The notes under the pieces were generated by a model. The model had not been told where the DNA came from. It searched no databases and was given only the letters and a program-made list of their open reading frames with translations. The translations under genes and the position numbers were made by a program. Source: Lysobacter_L cavernae (GTDB taxonomy: Bacteria; Pseudomonadota; Gammaproteobacteria; Xanthomonadales; Xanthomonadaceae). Taken from it: DNA of 64,000 bases. The DNA lies in assembly GCF_042648505.1 (NCBI RefSeq), contig NZ_JBHRXK010000003.1:465735-529734 (forward strand), read 5' to 3'. The first letter of the stretch is position 1, and each line of letters begins with the position of its first letter. Of this stretch, positions 34,204 through 42,847 are shown piece by piece.

Positions 34204-36258
34204 TCAGTTGCGCAGGGCGGGTGAATCCCAGCCCGGTCGCGGCGCAAACCGATCGCCATAGCGCGCGTGCAGTTGCTTGAGGCGTTCCAGCAGCGCATCG
34301 GCACCGGTTTCGCGGATGTACTGGATCGGGCCGCCGCGGAACGGGGCGAAGCCGGTGCCGAAGATCACGCCGGCATCGAGCAGATCCGCATCGCTGACCA
34401 CGCCGTCGTGCAGGCAGGCCACCGCTTCGTTGAGCAGCGGCAGGATCAGACGATCTTCCAGGTCCGACGGGGTCTGGTAGTCCTTCGCCAGCGCCGGCTT
34501 CACCGCCTTGCCGTTCTCCCACTTGTACAGGCCCTGGCCGTCCTTCTTGCCGCGCTTGCCTGGCTCCGGCGGCGTCGCCAGCGCGGCCGGGATCGGCAGA
34601 CCGAGGAACGGGGCCAGCTCCGCGCCGACACCGGCGGCGACATCGAGACCGACCGTGTCGATCAGCTCGATCGGCCCCATCGGCATGCCGAATTTCACCG
34701 CGGCCTTGTCGATGGCCGGACCGGGGATGCCTTCGGCGAACGCGGTCGCCGCTTCGAGCATATACGGGAACAGCACGCGGTTGACCAGGAAACCCGGCGT
34801 GCCAGCGACCGGCACCGGGAGCTTGTCGATCGCCTTGCAGAACGCCGCCAGGCGCTGTTGTGTCTGCGGCGCGATGCGATCGTGGTGGATGATCTCGACC
34901 AGCGGCATCAGCGCGACCGGGTTGAAGTAATGCAGGCCGGCAAAATGTGCGGGACGGCCGATGTGCTCGCGCAGCTCGCCCAGCGGGATCGACGAGGTGT
35001 TGGTGGTCAGCAGGGCGTCGAACTTCATGCGCGGCTCCAGCGCCGTGTACAGCTCGCGCTTGGCCTCGGCCTGCTCGATGATCGCCTCGATCACCAGGTC
35101 CGCCGCCGGCACGCCGTCGCCGGCGAGATCGCCCTTCAAGCGCGCCGACACCGTCGCGCACTTGGCCTCGTCCTTGACCTTCTTCTCGAACAGCGTCTGC
35201 GCGCGGGTCAGGGCGCCGTCGATGAAGCGCTGCTCGCGGTCCTGCAGGGTGACGTTGAAGCCCTTGTAAGCCGACCAGGCGGCGATGTCACCGCCCATCA
35301 CGCCGGCGCCGACCACGTGCACGTTGGTGATGCCGTGGTCCTTGCCGCCCTGGCCCTTGAGGCGCTCCTGCAGGAAGAACACGCGGATCAGGTTGCGCGC
35401 GGTCGGCGTCGAGGCGAGCTTGACCACCGATTTGCGCTCGGCCGCCAGCCTTGCCTGCACGCCACCACCGGACCTGGCCCAGGTGTTGATCAGCGCATAC
35501 GGCGCCGGGTAGTGCTCCTTGCGCGCCTTGCGCGCGACCTGCTTGGTCAGCATCGGCGCGAGCAGCTTGCGCGCGGGCAGGGTGTTGGTCGCCCAGCCGA
35601 GGGCGCGCTGCTTGAACGGCCGCTGCGTGCCGCGCCGGGCCAGTGCGACGGCGACGTCGATCAGGGTGGAGGCGTCGGTGACCTTGTCGACCAGGCCGTT
35701 GGCGCGCGCGGCCGAGGCCGACAGGGTGCGGCCGGTCAGCATCATGTCGAACGCCGCCGGGGCGCCGATCAGGCGCGGCAGGCGCACGCTGCCGCCCCAG
35801 CCGGGATAGATGCCCAGCTTCACTTCCGGCAGGCCGATGCGCGTGGACGGGTCGTTGCTGGCGACACGGTAGCGGCAGGCCAGCGAGATCTCGGTGCCGC
35901 CGCCCATGCAGAAACCGTGGATTGCGGCGACGGTCGGGCAGGGCAGTTCGGCCAGGCGCTGGAAGGTCTGCTGGCCGCGACGGATCGCGTCGCCGACCGT
36001 GCCCTTCTGGTCGAAGGCCTGGAACTCCTTGATGTCGGCGCCGGCGATGAAGCCCGTGGCCTTGGCCGAGCGCAGCACCAGGCCCTTGGGCGGGTCGAGT
36101 GCGAGGCGTTCGAGCAGGGCGTCCAGTTCGATCAGGACGTCCTGGGCAAAGGTGTTGACCGGCGAGTCAGCGCGATCGAACGACAGCAGCAGGATGCCGT
36201 CGGCGCGCAGCTCGGTCTGCCAGTGTTGGAAGCGAAGACCGTCGAGGCCTGCGATCAT
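34204..36258 (-). CDS. Bifunctional enoyl-CoA hydratase / 3-hydroxyacyl-CoA dehydrogenase (FadB/FadJ type)
   Basis: Carries out two steps of fatty-acid beta-oxidation in the cytoplasm. In the 684-residue protein the N-terminal crotonase domain (about 1-190) has ATGFIAGADIKEFQ for the oxyanion hole and GFCMGGGTEISLACR with the catalytic Glu, and PEVKLGIYPGWGG. The dehydrogenase domain from about residue 310 has the NAD motif VVGAGVMGGDIA, TTNTSSIPLGEL and GLHYFNPVALMPLVEI with the catalytic His. No thiolase gene (fadA/fadI) is adjacent, so FadB and FadJ cannot be told apart. The start at 36258 is canonical in length. Confidence 0.92.
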   Translation of the reverse strand: MIAGLDGLRFQHWQTELRADGILLLSFDRADSPVNTFAQDVLIELDALLERLALDPPKGLVLRSAKATGFIAGADIKEFQAFDQKGTVGDAIRRGQQTFQRLAELPCPTVAAIHGFCMGGGTEISLACRYRVASNDPSTRIGLPEVKLGIYPGWGGSVRLPRLIGAPAAFDMMLTGRTLSASAARANGLVDKVTDASTLIDVAVALARRGTQRPFKQRALGWATNTLPARKLLAPMLTKQVARKARKEHYPAPYALINTWARSGGGVQARLAAERKSVVKLASTPTARNLIRVFFLQERLKGQGGKDHGITNVHVVGAGVMGGDIAAWSAYKGFNVTLQDREQRFIDGALTRAQTLFEKKVKDEAKCATVSARLKGDLAGDGVPAADLVIEAIIEQAEAKRELYTALEPRMKFDALLTTNTSSIPLGELREHIGRPAHFAGLHYFNPVALMPLVEIIHHDRIAPQTQQRLAAFCKAIDKLPVPVAGTPGFLVNRVLFPYMLEAATAFAEGIPGPAIDKAAVKFGMPMGPIELIDTVGLDVAAGVGAELAPFLGLPIPAALATPPEPGKRGKKDGQGLYKWENGKAVKPALAKDYQTPSDLEDRLILPLLNEAVACLHDGVVSDADLLDAGVIFGTGFAPFRGGPIQYIRETGADALLERLKQLHARYGDRFAPRPGWDSPALRN

Positions 36259-36410
36259 GCCGCACCATCCGTTCAGGTATGGAATCTGCCGCTATCATCC
36301 CGATCTGACTTCGGTGCCGTCAAATCCGGACGCACCGCACGCCATCCGACGGGGCGTATGACGCCTGGCCGTTGCGCTGTCGCCGGCCATCCCCATTAAT
36401 GATCGTGATT

Positions 36411-36437
36411 GAACTTTTGCCCAACAGGGCTGTCCCA
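36411..36437 (+). promoter_or_regulatory. Candidate sigma-E-type autoregulatory promoter of rpoE
   Basis: TGAACTT at the -35 (GAACTT 36411-36416), a 16-bp spacer and TCCCA near 36433. The -35 matches the GGAACTT consensus of RpoE well; the -10 matches TCTGA/TCAAA poorly. RpoE genes are usually autoregulated, which makes the position, 42 bp before the start codon, plausible. Confidence 0.35.
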
Positions 36438-36478
36438 TTGTTCGGCCAAGGCCGAGCTGACAGGAGTGCCGGCGCGGC

Positions 36479-37096
36479 ATGGCCGAAATATCGTTGCCCA
36501 AAGATTTGGAGTTGGACCAGGAGCTGGTCAGGCGTGTCCAGCGCGGCGACAGTGCGGCCTTCGATGCCCTGGTGCGCAAGTACCAGCATCGGATCACCGC
36601 CCTGATCGGGCGCTACATACCCGACTGGAGCGAATGCCAGGACGTCGCCCAGGAAACCTTCATCCGCGCCTACCGGGCGCTGCCGAACTTTCGTGGCGAT
36701 GCCCAGTTCTATACGTGGTTGCACCGGATCGCAGTGAATACCGCCAAAAATTACCTCGTCGCGCAGAACCGCAGGCCGCCGACCGACGACATCGACGCCG
36801 GCGACGCCGAGCAGTTCGACACCGGCACGCGCCTGCGCGACACCGACACGCCCGAACATGAACTGTTGCGGCAGGAAATCGAACTCACGGTGATGCGCGT
36901 GGTCGAATCCCTGCCGGAAGAACTGCGGACCGCGATCACCCTGCGCGAGGTGGACGGCCTGAGCTACGACGACATCGCGCAGAAGATGGGCTGTCCTATC
37001 GGCACCGTCCGCTCGCGCATTTTCCGTGCGCGAGAGGCCATCGACGCCGAACTGCGGCCCTTGCTCGATAACGACACTGCGAAACCTACCCACTGA
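36479..37096 (+). CDS. rpoE: RNA polymerase sigma factor RpoE (ECF)
   Basis: Extracytoplasmic-stress sigma factor. The 205-residue protein has region 2 (DSAAFDALVRKYQHRITALI; DVAQETFIRAYRALPNFRGD; FYTWLHRIAVNTAKNYL) and region 4 (LPEELRTAITLREVDGLSYD; IAQKMGCPIGTVRSRIFRAR), closely matching E. coli RpoE/AlgU. It is followed 2 bp later by the anti-sigma gene and then by the mucD protease, the normal RpoE unit. Confidence 0.97.
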   Translation: MAEISLPKDLELDQELVRRVQRGDSAAFDALVRKYQHRITALIGRYIPDWSECQDVAQETFIRAYRALPNFRGDAQFYTWLHRIAVNTAKNYLVAQNRRPPTDDIDAGDAEQFDTGTRLRDTDTPEHELLRQEIELTVMRVVESLPEELRTAITLREVDGLSYDDIAQKMGCPIGTVRSRIFRAREAIDAELRPLLDNDTAKPTH

Positions 37097-37098
37097 TT

Positions 37099-38001
37099 AT
37101 GTCCAATACCCGCTCCTTCGATGATCGCCAGACGTCCGACCATGAGGTCCTCAGCGCGCTGTTTGACGGCGAACTGGACGGCGATGCCGCGCGGTTTGCG
37201 CTGAAGCGGCTCGGCCACGATGCGCAGTGGCGCCAGGCCTGCGGTCGCTGGCAGCTGTGCGGCGACGTGCTGCGCGGCGAGGCGACCGGTATCGCCGCCG
37301 GCGGTTTTGCCGAGCGCGTGGCTGCGGCCATTGCCCTGGAAACCGTCCATGTGCAGGCGGTCGCTCCGGCGGTGAGTGCACCGGTCAGCCGACGTGGCTG
37401 GATCGGCGGCGCGCTGGCGGCGTCGGTCGCGGTCGCGGCGCTGTTCGTGGTGCGGCCGTTCTCCAGCGATCCGAGCGATCCAGTGTTGGCCGGCGCGCCC
37501 GCGCCCGCCCAGGTCGCCAGCACCGCTCCGGCGCCACCCGTGCCGGTACAAGAAGCGTCGGTGCCGCCGGTGCCGGATGCCTCGATCGGCTTGGCGGCCG
37601 CCGCTGTGGCGGTCGCTGAGGTGCCGCGCCGTGCCGCCGAACGCCGCACTTCGCGCGGACAGAGCCAGCGTGCCGCGCTGCGCGCGCCTAAGCGTCAGCT
37701 GCAGAGACCGGCGGTGGCCGCCGCCGTGACAGCGCCCGCGCTCGCCGTAGCCAGCAACGACACCGGCAACGCCGCGACAGCCTTGCCGGCCAAGCCCTTC
37801 CTGCCGCAGCACAACGAAATCGTCACCCGGCCGTGGCCGCGCGCGGTGCTGCCGCAGGCGGCAGCCGCTGGCCTCACCGCGAGCTATGGCAACGGCGCGG
37901 CTGCCGCGCAATCGTTCTATCCGTTCGAGCCGAGCCTGCAGGCGCCGCCGGACGCGAGCGGGACGAATGCGGCGGTCGATGTGCCCGGGCCGCAGCCCTG
38001 A
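37099..38001 (+). CDS. rseA: RseA-type anti-sigma-E factor
   Basis: Inner-membrane protein that holds RpoE inactive until cleaved during envelope stress. The 300-residue protein has an N-terminal RseA domain (HEVLSALFDGELDGDAARFA; RWQLCGDVLRGE), a membrane segment at about 101-119 (WIGGALAASVAVAALFVV) and a long, low-complexity Ala/Pro/Val periplasmic part with a basic stretch (RRAAERRTSRGQSQRAALRA). That tail is much longer than in E. coli RseA (216 residues in total). No rseB or rseC follows; mucD comes next, 88 bp away. Confidence 0.9.
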   Translation: MSNTRSFDDRQTSDHEVLSALFDGELDGDAARFALKRLGHDAQWRQACGRWQLCGDVLRGEATGIAAGGFAERVAAAIALETVHVQAVAPAVSAPVSRRGWIGGALAASVAVAALFVVRPFSSDPSDPVLAGAPAPAQVASTAPAPPVPVQEASVPPVPDASIGLAAAAVAVAEVPRRAAERRTSRGQSQRAALRAPKRQLQRPAVAAAVTAPALAVASNDTGNAATALPAKPFLPQHNEIVTRPWPRAVLPQAAAAGLTASYGNGAAAAQSFYPFEPSLQAPPDASGTNAAVDVPGPQP

Positions 38002-38089
38002 CATCACGGCCTGATGGCGCGCGGCCAGGCAGCCTGCGCCCACCCATGCGTTACTTCAACCAACCCAACCATTTCCGAGGCCGATTCCC

Positions 38090-39604
38090 ATGAACCGTCC
38101 GCTTCGCTCCCTTGCCCTGGTCGGCGCACTTGCGGCGCTGTCGCCGGTCGCCTGCACCGCGCAGCCGCCGGCCACGCCGATCGCCCCGCCGCCCGCGGCG
38201 ACGCCGGCGGCACCGCTGGTCAGCGGCCTGCCCGATTTCACCACGCTGGTGCAGCGCGTCGGTCCCGCGGTGGTCAATATCCGCGCCGAAGTCACGCCGC
38301 GCCGCAGCGCCCGCGGGCAGATGCCGGACGAGGCCGAGATTCCCGAAATCTTCCGCCGCTTCTTCGGCGATGAGATGCCCTTTCCGGGCGGTCCCGGTGG
38401 CCCGCGCGGTCCGCGCGGCGGTGGCACCTCGCTCGGCAGCGGCTTCCTGATCTCCGACGACGGCTACGTGATGACCAATCATCACGTCGTCGAAGGCGCC
38501 GACGAGGTCAAGGTGACGCTGTCCGATCGCCGCGAGTTCACCGCCAAGGTCATCGGCAGCGACGAGCAGTCCGACGTGGCCCTGCTCAAGATCGACGCCA
38601 AGGGTCTGCCGTTCCTGCGCATGGCCAAGGCCGACTCGGCCAAGGCCGGGCAGTGGGTGGTGGCGATCGGCTCGCCGTTCGGCCTCGACCATTCGGTCAC
38701 CGCCGGCATCGTCAGCGCGGTCGGTCGCAGCAACCCGTACGCCAACCAGCAGTACGTGCCGTTCATCCAGACCGACGTGGCGATCAACCAGGGCAATTCC
38801 GGTGGCCCGCTGCTCAACACCGGTGGCGAGGTGGTCGGTATCAACTCGCAGATCTTCAGCAACTCCGGTGGCTACATGGGCGTGAGCTTCGCCATTCCGA
38901 TCGATGTGGCGATGGGCGCGGCCGAGCAGCTGCGTACGACCGGCAAGGTCAGCCGTGGCCAGCTGGGCGTGCAGGTACAACAGATCAATGGCGAGTCGGC
39001 CAAGGGGCTGGGGCTGCCCGACAGCAGCGGCGCTCTGGTCGCCGACGTGGTTTCCGGCAGTCCGGCAGAAAAGGCCGGCATCGAGCGCGGCGACGTGATC
39101 CGCGCGGTGAATGGCCGCGCGATCTCGCAATCCAGTGACCTGCCGCCGATCATCGGCGCCATGGCACCGGGCACCAAGGCCAAGGTCACCGTGTTCCGCA
39201 ATGGCAAGAACGTCGACCTCAATGTCGTCGTCAACGAGCTCGAGGGCCCGCTGGTGGCCGCAGGCGGCGGCAATCGGACGCCGCCGGGCAGCGATTCGGC
39301 GCGCCCGACCGCCGGCAATGCCCTCGGCCTGGTGGGCCAGGACCTGTCGGTCAGCGAGCGCCAGCGCCTGGGTCTGCGGGCTAACGAGGGCGTGCTGGTG
39401 CGCAACCCCGGCGATGCCGCGGGCGAGGCCGGGCTGCGTCCGGGCGATGTGGTGTTGTCAGTCGGCCGCAACTCGGTCAGCAACGCCACCGCGCTGGACC
39501 GCGAGCTGGCCGGCACCAAGCCGGGTCAGACCGTGATGCTGCTGGTGCGCCGTGACGGCGCGACCCAGTTCATCGCGGTGACCGCCGACAGCAAGACCGG
39601 TTGA
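38090..39604 (+). CDS. mucD: DegP/MucD-type periplasmic serine endoprotease
   Basis: Periplasmic protease-chaperone that degrades misfolded envelope proteins. In the 504-residue protein an N-terminal signal sequence is followed by a Gly/Pro-rich LA-type loop (FPGGPGGPRGPRGGG), the triad His132 (TNHHVVEG), Asp162 (SDVALLKID) and Ser237 (NQGNSGGPLL), and two PDZ domains (from about 285 and 400). The catalytic His is the second of the pair. A lipobox-like LSPVAC occurs but lacks the -3 Leu, so cleavage by signal peptidase I after TA is more likely. It belongs to the rpoE unit. Confidence 0.96.
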   Translation: MNRPLRSLALVGALAALSPVACTAQPPATPIAPPPAATPAAPLVSGLPDFTTLVQRVGPAVVNIRAEVTPRRSARGQMPDEAEIPEIFRRFFGDEMPFPGGPGGPRGPRGGGTSLGSGFLISDDGYVMTNHHVVEGADEVKVTLSDRREFTAKVIGSDEQSDVALLKIDAKGLPFLRMAKADSAKAGQWVVAIGSPFGLDHSVTAGIVSAVGRSNPYANQQYVPFIQTDVAINQGNSGGPLLNTGGEVVGINSQIFSNSGGYMGVSFAIPIDVAMGAAEQLRTTGKVSRGQLGVQVQQINGESAKGLGLPDSSGALVADVVSGSPAEKAGIERGDVIRAVNGRAISQSSDLPPIIGAMAPGTKAKVTVFRNGKNVDLNVVVNELEGPLVAAGGGNRTPPGSDSARPTAGNALGLVGQDLSVSERQRLGLRANEGVLVRNPGDAAGEAGLRPGDVVLSVGRNSVSNATALDRELAGTKPGQTVMLLVRRDGATQFIAVTADSKTG

Positions 39605-39626
39605 TCCAGTCCCGCCTTCGGAAGGT

Positions 39627-39654
39627 CCTGCGCCCGCCCTCCAGCGGGCGCAGG
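39627..39654 (+). terminator. Hairpin after mucD
   Basis: CCTGCGCCCGC-CTCCA(C)-GCGGGCGCAGG is an 11-bp stem located 23 bp after the mucD stop. No T-run follows, so it is either a Rho-assisted terminator or an mRNA-stabilising structure. Confidence 0.45.
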
Positions 39655-39728
39655 GCTGTCATGGCCATGCCGTATGCGATAATTGCCCGTTAATTTCCAT
39701 GGAACCGGCGAGCCTCGCGCCGCCTCGC

Positions 39729-41522
39729 ATGCAGCAGATCAGAAACTTCTCCATCATCGCCCACGTCGACCACGGCAAGTCGACCCTGGCTGACCGCATC
39801 ATCCAGCTCTGTGGCGGCCTCGAGGCGCGCGAGATGGAGGCGCAGGTGCTCGACTCCAACCCGATCGAGCGCGAGCGCGGCATCACCATCAAGGCCCAGT
39901 CCGTCTCGCTGCCGTACACCGCGAAGGACGGCAAGACCTACCAGCTCAACTTCATCGACACCCCCGGCCACGTCGACTTCAGCTACGAGGTCAGCCGCTC
40001 GCTGGCCGCGTGCGAAGGCGCGCTGCTGGTGGTCGACGCCGCCCAAGGTGTGGAGGCGCAGTCGGTTGCCAACTGCTACACCGCGGTCGAGCAGGGCCTG
40101 GAAGTGGTGCCGGTGCTCAACAAGATCGACCTGCCCACGGCCGACATCGAGCGCGCCAAGGCCGAGATCGAGGCCGTCATCGGCATCGACGCCGAGGACG
40201 CCGTGGCGATCAGCGCCAAGACCGGCCTCAACGTGGTCGACGTGCTCGAGGCGATCGTGCACCGCATCCCGCCGCCGAAGCCGCGCGACACCGACAAGCT
40301 GCAGGCGCTGATCATCGACTCGTGGTTCGACAACTACCTGGGCGTGGTCTCGCTGGTGCGGGTGATGCAGGGCGAGATCGTGCCGGGCAGCAAGATCCTG
40401 GTGATGTCGACCGGGCGTACCCACCTGGTCGACAAGGTCGGCGTCTTCACCCCCAAGCGCAAGGAGCTGCCCAAGCTCGGCGCCGGCGAAGTGGGCTGGA
40501 TCAACGCGTCGATCAAGGACGTGCACGGCGCGCCAGTCGGCGACACACTGACCCTGGCCAGTGACCCGGCCACCAAGCCGTTGCCGGGCTTCCAGGAGAT
40601 GCAGCCGCGCGTGTTCGCCGGCCTGTTCCCGGTCGATGCCGAGGACTATCCGGACCTGCGCGAAGCCCTCGACAAGCTGCGCCTCAACGATGCCGCGCTG
40701 CGCTTCGAGCCGGAAAGCTCCGAGGCGATGGGCTTCGGCTTCCGCTGCGGCTTCCTGGGCATGCTGCACATGGAGATCGTGCAGGAGCGCCTGGAACGCG
40801 AGTACGACCTCAACCTGATCTCGACCGCGCCGACGGTCATCTACGAAGTGCTCAAGACCGACGGCACCGTGATGCCGCTGGACAACCCGGCCAAGCTGCC
40901 GCAGGTCAACCTGATCGAGGAAATCCGCGAGCCGATCATCCGCGCCAACATCCTCACCCCGCCGGACTATGTCGGCAACGTGATCACCTTGTGCGAGGAG
41001 AAGCGCGGCAGTCAGGTCGGCATTCAGTACATGGGCAATCAGGTGCAGATCAGTTATGAGCTGCCGATGGCCGAGGTGGTGCTGGACTTCTTCGATCGAC
41101 TCAAGTCGGTCTCGCGCGGCTATGCCTCGCTGGACTACCACTTCGTGCGCTTCCAGGCCGGTCCGTTCGTGCGCGTGGACACGCTGATCAATGGCGACAA
41201 GGTCGACGCGCTCAGCATCATCACCCACCGCGCCCATGCCGATCGTCGCGGTCGCGAGATTTCCGAGAAGATGCGCGAGCTGATTCCGCGGCAGATGTTC
41301 GACGTCGCCATCCAGGCCGCGGTCGGCTCGCAGATCATCGCCCGCAGCACGGTCAAGGCCATGCGCAAGAACGTGCTGGCGAAGTGTTACGGTGGCGACA
41401 TCAGCCGCAAGAAGAAGCTCCTCGAGAAGCAGAAGGAGGGCAAGAAGCGGATGAAGCAGGTGGGGCGTGTGGAAATCCCGCAGGAAGCCTTCCTGGCGGT
41501 CCTGCAGGTCGACAACAAGTAA
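39729..41522 (+). CDS. lepA: Elongation factor 4 (LepA, back-translocating GTPase)
   Basis: Ribosome-associated GTPase that aids translation under stress and assembly of the small subunit. The 597-residue protein has G1 AHVDHGKST (11-19), the G2 region ERERGITI, DTPGHVDF, NKIDLP and the C-terminal LepA domain (GGDISRKKKLLEKQKEGKKR; GRVEIPQEAFLAVL). The ATG at 39729 gives MQQIRNFSIIAHVDHG, matching the normal LepA start; an upstream in-frame ATG at 39699 would add ten residues. It precedes lepB, as in most proteobacteria. Confidence 0.97.
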   Translation: MQQIRNFSIIAHVDHGKSTLADRIIQLCGGLEAREMEAQVLDSNPIERERGITIKAQSVSLPYTAKDGKTYQLNFIDTPGHVDFSYEVSRSLAACEGALLVVDAAQGVEAQSVANCYTAVEQGLEVVPVLNKIDLPTADIERAKAEIEAVIGIDAEDAVAISAKTGLNVVDVLEAIVHRIPPPKPRDTDKLQALIIDSWFDNYLGVVSLVRVMQGEIVPGSKILVMSTGRTHLVDKVGVFTPKRKELPKLGAGEVGWINASIKDVHGAPVGDTLTLASDPATKPLPGFQEMQPRVFAGLFPVDAEDYPDLREALDKLRLNDAALRFEPESSEAMGFGFRCGFLGMLHMEIVQERLEREYDLNLISTAPTVIYEVLKTDGTVMPLDNPAKLPQVNLIEEIREPIIRANILTPPDYVGNVITLCEEKRGSQVGIQYMGNQVQISYELPMAEVVLDFFDRLKSVSRGYASLDYHFVRFQAGPFVRVDTLINGDKVDALSIITHRAHADRRGREISEKMRELIPRQMFDVAIQAAVGSQIIARSTVKAMRKNVLAKCYGGDISRKKKLLEKQKEGKKRMKQVGRVEIPQEAFLAVLQVDNK

Positions 41523-41608
41523 GGCCACTGGCGCAACATTGATGGGCGACGTTACCTTGCCGGGGGCGTCGCCTGGGTTACGGCGCGGATCATGGAGAGC
41601 GCATCACG

Positions 41609-42394
41609 ATGAGATGGTTTGAAATCGCGCTGGTCGCGCTGACGCTGATCACCGGCCTGGTCTGGCTGGTCGACAAACTGTTTCTTGCCAAGCGTCGCGC
41701 TGCCCACGAGAGCCTGCTCGACGAAGGCAAGGAGCCGATGATCGTCGACTACTCCAAGGCCTTCTTCCCGGTCCTGGCGATCGTGCTGATCCTGCGCAGC
41801 TTCGTTGCGGAGCCGTTCCGGATCCCGTCCAACTCGATGATGCCGACGTTGCTGACCGGCGATTTCATCCTGGTCAACAAGTTCACCTACGGCCTGCGCC
41901 TGCCGATCACCAACAAGAAGTTCGTCGGTCTGGGCGAGCCGGTACGGGGCGACGTGGTCGTGTTCCGTCCGCCGCACCATCCCGACCAGGACTGGATCAA
42001 GCGCGTGATCGGCCTGCCCGGTGACCGCATCGGCTACCACGACAACCAGGTCAGCGTGAACGGCAAGGTGCTCCCGTACGCGCCGCTTGGCGTCTACCAG
42101 GGCAAGGGCAACGGCACCGAGATGACCGGCGCCGAGGAACTGCGCGAGAACGTGCTCGGCCGCGAGCACCAGATCCTGGAGCGCACCAACCTGCCGTTCA
42201 TCGACCAGGGCGAAGGCGACTGGGTGGTGCCGCCGGGTCACTATTTCGTGATGGGCGACAACCGCGACAACAGCGAGGACAGCCGATACTGGGGCTTCCT
42301 GCCGGAGCAGAACCTGCGCGGCAAGGCATTCCTGATCTGGATGCACATCGACGGGGGCGTGGATGTCTCACGCATTGGCAGCAGCATTCCGTAA
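41609..42394 (+). CDS. lepB: Signal peptidase I
   Basis: Inner-membrane protease that removes signal peptides from exported proteins. The 261-residue protein has two N-terminal membrane segments (about 5-23 and 52-68), the catalytic Ser76 in RIPSNSMMPTL, the general-base Lys131 in DWIKRVIGLPGDRIG and the box E region GHYFVMGDNRDNSEDSRYWG. A short Gly-rich insert (QGKGNGTEMTGAEELR) lies in mid-protein. It is 86 bp after lepA and leads into the DUF4845-rnc pair. Confidence 0.98.
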   Translation: MRWFEIALVALTLITGLVWLVDKLFLAKRRAAHESLLDEGKEPMIVDYSKAFFPVLAIVLILRSFVAEPFRIPSNSMMPTLLTGDFILVNKFTYGLRLPITNKKFVGLGEPVRGDVVVFRPPHHPDQDWIKRVIGLPGDRIGYHDNQVSVNGKVLPYAPLGVYQGKGNGTEMTGAEELRENVLGREHQILERTNLPFIDQGEGDWVVPPGHYFVMGDNRDNSEDSRYWGFLPEQNLRGKAFLIWMHIDGGVDVSRIGSSIP

Positions 42395-42457
42395 TTCTGT
42401 AATCGCCGGCGGTGGGGACCGCGGCGGCAGGCACGGACAATCCAAGGGGGAAGTGCA

Positions 42458-42847
42458 ATGAAGAGTGCAATGAAGCGTACGCAGGGCGGCATGACCCTGA
42501 TCGGATTCGTCCTGGTGCTGGCGGTGGTCGGCGTGTTCATCTACATGGGCATGAAGCTGATCCCGATGTACTCGGAGTACTACGCGGTCAAGCAGGCGCT
42601 GAACGAGTTGTCCAAGGAGCCGGGGATCAGCCAGCAGGATCCGGGCAAGATCAAGGACCTGTTCTTCCGCCGCCTGTACATCAGCTATGCCGACAACGTG
42701 AAGCCGGAGAACGTCAAGTTCGCCCGCAAGGATGCCGGTTACACCATGTCCGTCGACTACGAGGTCCGGCGCCCGCTGATCGCCAACATCGACGTGGTCG
42801 GCCACTTCATGGCTGAGCAGCAGCTGCGCCGCGACGGCATTGATTGA
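42458..42847 (+). CDS. DUF4845 family membrane protein
   Basis: A 129-residue protein with one N-terminal membrane helix (about 12-32, MTLIGFVLVLAVVGVFIYMG) and a soluble domain with YAVKQALNELSKEP and the C-terminal YEVRRPLIANIDVVGHF. The start resembles a type IV pilin-like leader (QGGMTLIGF), but no pilin globular domain is seen. DUF4845 genes are regularly found between lepB and rnc in gamma- and betaproteobacteria; the function is not known. A good ribosome-binding site (GGGGGAAG) supports the ATG at 42458. It overlaps rnc by 8 bp. Confidence 0.88.
   Translation: MKSAMKRTQGGMTLIGFVLVLAVVGVFIYMGMKLIPMYSEYYAVKQALNELSKEPGISQQDPGKIKDLFFRRLYISYADNVKPENVKFARKDAGYTMSVDYEVRRPLIANIDVVGHFMAEQQLRRDGID

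Noticed and set aside
34267..36399. Plus-strand open frame of about 710 codons opposite the beta-oxidation gene
   Set aside because: Composition is rich in Arg, Gln and Ala with no family resemblance, while the other strand encodes a full FadB-type enzyme.
39699..39728. Earlier ATG start for lepA
   Set aside because: It adds ten residues absent from LepA homologues; the codon at 39729 gives the normal start.
42470..42520. DUF4845 protein as a type IV pilin-like protein because of QGGMTLIGF
   Set aside because: The prepilin Glu+5 is missing and no pilin globular domain follows; the family context is DUF4845.
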